From assembly GCF_004366035.1 (NCBI RefSeq), contig NZ_SOEE01000002.1, positions 372,001-436,000 on the forward strand: a DNA stretch of 64,000 nucleotides, given 5' to 3'. The notes under the pieces are model-generated. The model ran no database searches. It was not told the DNA's origin and worked only from the letters and a program-made list of their open reading frames with translations. Source of the stretch: Cytobacillus oceanisediminis. Its GTDB lineage: Bacteria > Bacillota > Bacilli > Bacillales > Cytobacillaceae. Both the position numbers and the translations under genes were made by a program. Position 1 is the first letter of the stretch. Every line of letters begins with the position of its first letter. Below are positions 60,833 to 64,000 of the stretch, piece after piece.

Positions 60833-61641
60833 ATTTTTGAAGGATTATTAATCTTATATGTCACTGTTTCTTCTACAATGAATTCCTTGTCACAGTCTTT
60901 GCCTTTAGGCAGTTTCTTTTTAACAATTTTCCCATCAAATTCAAGGCTTTCCCCTGGCTGAAGTTCAAATTTCTTTAGAGTTTTTGAGTGGGAGCACCAG
61001 CCAAGTCCCACTTCAATCGGTTCATTCTCTTGAATGACAACATCTTCTAAGACGATGACTTCATCATTATCTTCATTGAAATGGTTCCAGCTTAAGGCAA
61101 ATTGTTTTACTTTAGCGGTAAAATGGACTTTTTCTGCTGGCAGTTCCAATGCAGGCTGTTTTTCCTTCTTGGCTTTTTTTGCTGAAGGCTTTGTCTTATT
61201 GCTGTTTTCAGCCGGATTCTTAGTAACGTCTTCATGCTTCTCATTTTCTTTTTTGGGAGCATCCTTTTCAGAAGGAGGAGCAGAGGAGGTATCCGCAAAA
61301 TCAGCAGCCATTGCCTTTCCAAAGCTCGGGGACTGCATCTCTTTAAGATAAGCAGGGTGTATGCAGCTCAGATTTCCGTCCTGAAATTCAATTATAATTG
61401 TATAATAATCACCAGATTCACCGTATACCTGATAACCTTTCACGGTTACAAGGCGCTGCTGTGATTTTTCTTTATACCAAAATTCCTTCTTAACTTCCCT
61501 TGTAGTTGATAATCCCCATTCCCTGACTTTTTCTTCATAATGGGCATCGTCCTGAAAAGTTTCAAAATTCCCCACTGGAGGAAAATATGCCGTATTGTTT
61601 GGGTCTTCAATATGAGGCAGCGTTATTGCCAATCCGTCCAC
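60820..61641 (-). CDS. Hypothetical protein with Lys-rich linker, 273 aa
   Basis: Two folded-looking parts (about 1-115, with many aromatic residues and beta pattern, and 165-273, beta-rich) joined by a Lys/Glu/Ala/Pro-rich linker (about 118-160). No signal peptide or enzyme motif. It starts with GTG at 61641 close to AAAGGA (1 base), or possibly at TTG 61632 with better spacing. The end of the gene runs into the shared terminator. Family not recognised. Confidence 0.65.
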   Translation of the reverse strand: MDGLAITLPHIEDPNNTAYFPPVGNFETFQDDAHYEEKVREWGLSTTREVKKEFWYKEKSQQRLVTVKGYQVYGESGDYYTIIIEFQDGNLSCIHPAYLKEMQSPSFGKAMAADFADTSSAPPSEKDAPKKENEKHEDVTKNPAENSNKTKPSAKKAKKEKQPALELPAEKVHFTAKVKQFALSWNHFNEDNDEVIVLEDVVIQENEPIEVGLGWCSHSKTLKKFELQPGESLEFDGKIVKKKLPKGKDCDKEFIVEETVTYKINNPSKIKKS

Positions 61642-61764
61642 ATCCTTTCAAGATTATTTTAATGGCCGTTCGTGATAAAATCAAAAATGAGGGAGGGTTT
61701 TTCCGATAACTTTTGAATATAGTTAATAAATGAATGACAGTTTTGCTGTAAAGGAGTCTATAAG

Positions 61765-63552
61765 ATGAAGACATTCAACAACAGAAATGACGTTCCGCAA
61801 AATGAAAAATGGAATCTGGAAGACATTTATTCAAGTTTGGAAAAATGGGAGGAAGATTACCAGAGGATTGGACAATTAGCTGATAAGCTGAAGACCTATG
61901 ATGGCAAGATTCAAGATGGTTATTCCCTGTATCAATATCTTGAGCACAAAGAAAAACTATCTTACATATTTAATAAGCTATATGCTTATGCGATGCTAAA
62001 AACAGATGAAGACACACGGATGTCAGATTCGCAGGCATTGGTGGACAGAGCAAAGCAATTAAGCGTAAAAATCAGTTCATGCACTTCTTTTTTTATGCCT
62101 TTTCTTTTAAGCCTGGATGAAGGAACCCTAAAAAGCTATATTGCTGAGGAAAAGGCCTTGAAATACTTTGAGGAAGACCTGCTCGAATCTTTCCGCTATA
62201 AGCCTCATGTCCTTAATAAAGACAAGGAAGAAATTCTGTCCCGCCTTGGCGAAGCACTTTCGGTTCCCAGTCATACATTTGGAATGATGAATAACGCTGA
62301 TATAAAGTTTGGAGATATAACAAAAGACGATGGCGAAAAGATTGAACTGACACGCGGGATGTATGCAAAAATTATGGAAGAGGAAGACCGGGAAAAGAGA
62401 AAGGAAGCGTATAAGGCCTATTACCAGCCGTATATGCAGCTAAAGAATTCCATTTCTTCCACCCTTTCTGCTGCGATAAAAAACAATGTGAGCATGGCCA
62501 GTATCCGGAATTATCCTTCAGCCCTTGAAAAAGGATTATTTGGTGATAAGGTGCCAAAGGAAGTATATGTAAATCTTATTGAGACAACAAAAAAAAATAT
62601 CGGGGCAATGCATCAATATACCAGGATCCGCAAGAAACATTTAGGCCTTGACGAGCTGCGGCAATATGATTTGAGTGTTCCATTAGCAGAGGGTGTAAAA
62701 CCTGATATATCGTACGAAGAAGCTTATGAAACGATGTGTAAAGCATTGGAGCCTCTTGGAGAGGATTATATTAATATTCTCAAGGAGTTTAAGTCGGGGC
62801 GCTATATTGATGTGCGGGAAACTCCAGGGAAGCGGTCAGGGGCGTATAACTTGGGCATCTATGGCGTTCATCCCTATATCCTCCTGAATCACCGTGATGA
62901 TCTGGACAGCCTTTTTACACTTGCTCATGAATGCGGACATGGTGTCCACAGTAAGCTGAGCTCACAGCACCAGCCGCAGATTACCGCCCGTTACAGCATC
63001 TTTGTAGCGGAAGTGGCTTCAACAGTGAACGAAGTGCTTCTGATTAACTATTTGCTGAACAGAGAAAAGGATAAACAAGTCCGCAGGCATCTCCTTAATC
63101 ATTTTATTGATCAGTTTAAAGGAACCTTCTTCACCCAAGTCATGTTTGCTGAGTTTGAGATGAAAACTCACGAATTAGCGGAAAAGGGAGAGCCGCTTAA
63201 CGCTGAAGTTTTCAGCGGAATCTATGAACGCTTATTCCGCGAATATAATGGGGATGAGATTGTCTTTGATGAAGAGGTGAAATTCGGCTGGGCAAGGATC
63301 CCTCATTTTTACCGTCCATTTTATGTTTATAAGTACGCTACCGGATTTGCGTCTGCCATTCATTTGGCAGCGAAAATTCTTGAAGGGGACAAAGAAACGC
63401 TGCAAAGCTATCTTGAGTTCTTAAAAAGCGGTAGTTCCGATTATCCCCTTGAGCTGTTAAAGAAAACCGGAGTGGATCTGACTTCCCCATATCCAATTGA
63501 AAACTCACTTCGAAAATTCAAAGATCTTGTAGAAGAATTCGGAAACCAATAA
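61765..63552 (+). CDS. pepF: Oligoendopeptidase F (M3 family), second copy
   Basis: A 595-aa zinc metallopeptidase closely following the PepF layout: N-terminal VPQNEKWNLEDIYSSLEKWE, zinc motif LAHECGHGVHS (HECGH near residue 391), third ligand E in FVAEVASTVNE and C-terminal YKYATGFASAIHLA. Clearly more like classical Lactococcus/Bacillus PepF than the copy at 11867-13681. Cytoplasmic peptide degradation is expected. RBS AAAGGAG lies about 10 bases before the ATG. Confidence 0.93.
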   Translation: MKTFNNRNDVPQNEKWNLEDIYSSLEKWEEDYQRIGQLADKLKTYDGKIQDGYSLYQYLEHKEKLSYIFNKLYAYAMLKTDEDTRMSDSQALVDRAKQLSVKISSCTSFFMPFLLSLDEGTLKSYIAEEKALKYFEEDLLESFRYKPHVLNKDKEEILSRLGEALSVPSHTFGMMNNADIKFGDITKDDGEKIELTRGMYAKIMEEEDREKRKEAYKAYYQPYMQLKNSISSTLSAAIKNNVSMASIRNYPSALEKGLFGDKVPKEVYVNLIETTKKNIGAMHQYTRIRKKHLGLDELRQYDLSVPLAEGVKPDISYEEAYETMCKALEPLGEDYINILKEFKSGRYIDVRETPGKRSGAYNLGIYGVHPYILLNHRDDLDSLFTLAHECGHGVHSKLSSQHQPQITARYSIFVAEVASTVNEVLLINYLLNREKDKQVRRHLLNHFIDQFKGTFFTQVMFAEFEMKTHELAEKGEPLNAEVFSGIYERLFREYNGDEIVFDEEVKFGWARIPHFYRPFYVYKYATGFASAIHLAAKILEGDKETLQSYLEFLKSGSSDYPLELLKKTGVDLTSPYPIENSLRKFKDLVEEFGNQ

Positions 63553-63559
63553 AAATCTT

Positions 63560-63591
63560 GCCTGTTTCTTGACTTAGAAACAGGCTTTTTT
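63560..63591 (+). terminator. Terminator of the second pepF
   Basis: Stem GCCTGTTTC/GAAACAGGC with an 8-base loop and TTTTTT. Confidence 0.9.
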
Positions 63592-63719
63592 ACTGTCATA
63601 GTTAAAAGAACAGCTTGCTGAAATATAATTAATGGACAGGATGAAATATTCCTGCAATAATTGATGCAAACTTTAATTAAAACGAAGATAGTGCAAATAT
63701 AATTGTGAAGGATGAAAGG

Positions 63720-64000
63720 ATGAAAGTAATACTGGCAAGCCCAAATTTTCAACAGGCAAGAGGAAATACGGTTACCGTTCAGCGTATTTCTGATGGACTT
63801 AATAAGCTGGGCATCGAGACTAAAATCATTAATATCACAGACGATTACGAATTCACTTGCCTGCCAAAGGCTGATATTGTGCATGGCTTTAACGCTTACA
63901 GGTTTGGCGAATTTATTAAAGGGCTTGGTAAAAGGCCTGAAAGATATGTCGTAACCATGACAGGCACAGACTTAAATATCGATCTTTATGATCCTGTAAA
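63720..64000 (+). CDS. Glycosyltransferase, N-terminal part (partial)
   Basis: The first 93 codons of a gene leaving the window. MKVILASPNFQQARGNTVTV with the following RISDGLNKLGIETKIINI is typical of the donor-independent N-terminal Rossmann lobe of GT4-type glycosyltransferases (A-R-G-N-x-V-T-V near residue 13 as in GT-B proteins), followed by ADIVHGFNAYRFG. AAGGATGAAAGG precedes the ATG. Acceptor and sugar cannot be judged. Confidence 0.75.
   Translation, partial: MKVILASPNFQQARGNTVTVQRISDGLNKLGIETKIINITDDYEFTCLPKADIVHGFNAYRFGEFIKGLGKRPERYVVTMTGTDLNIDLYDPV

Overview
The window is a chromosomal segment of an endospore-forming, low-GC Bacillota of the family Bacillaceae. The evidence is the number of Bacillus-type spore genes (YjcZ, YozQ-like, SplA-like, CotF/YhcQ-like coat protein, YaaH/SleL-like lysin), Bacillus-only small families (YhfH, YpbS, YkuK, YdjO, YbxH, YndM), a complete Des-DesK-DesR cold-sensing cassette, and cre and WalR boxes. 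The repeats and gene content recall Cytobacillus/Mesobacillus relatives of Bacillus firmus, but this placement is a guess from memory. No phage, transposase, CRISPR, rRNA or tRNA is visible. Two genes are cut by the window edges: a penicillin-acylase-like C-terminus at the left and a glycosyltransferase N-terminus at the right.

Layout. 0-6.3 kb: SCO copper chaperone, acetolactate-synthase-like ThDP enzyme, aldehyde dehydrogenase and CNT nucleoside transporter, the last two each with a cre-like site. 6.6-14 kb: small spore and stress genes mixed with a molybdopterin oxidoreductase, YqjF-like protein, erythromycin-esterase-like protein and the first PepF, then a 52-bp-period tandem repeat. 14.5-25.8 kb: orphan MHYT-PAS-PAS histidine kinase, WalR-controlled LysM-3D cell-wall protein, repetitive coiled-coil protein, lipoprotein, two tandem TerD proteins with an acidic partner, and a LysM-GH18 spore lysin. 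26-44.5 kb: UPF1-like helicase, ring-cleaving dioxygenase, class A PBP, RHH regulator plus HD protein, cyclophilin, Mug glycosylase, intracellular subtilisin translationally coupled to an endonuclease-I-type nuclease, alkyltransferase-like protein, DacC, YceI, and a SUV3-like helicase directly followed by a DNase IV-like gene. 44.5-64 kb: oxidoreductases, DEAD-box helicase, coat protein, the des operon region, a putative structured leader or small RNA in front of a branched-chain aminotransferase, patatin, GH18, hemerythrin-PAS protein and a second PepF.

Most genes are single units closed by strong, often bidirectional, hairpin terminators. Real operons or couplings are few: desK-desR (4-bp overlap), ispA-nuclease (4-bp overlap), SUV3-like helicase-nfo-like (3-bp gap), DEAD helicase-50216 gene (22 bp), RHH-HD protein, and the SplA-like pair.

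Items most worth a second look: the promoter-hairpin-terminator RNA at 55521-55746; the coupled intracellular protease/nuclease pair; the SUV3-like helicase/AP-endonuclease pair; a dispersed intergenic repeat family with three copies (near 3.1, 28.4 and 40.2 kb); the tandem hairpin repeat at 14.2 kb; and a YdjO gene whose only fitting start codon appears to be ATT. Nothing here is a recognisable defence island or secondary-metabolite cluster.
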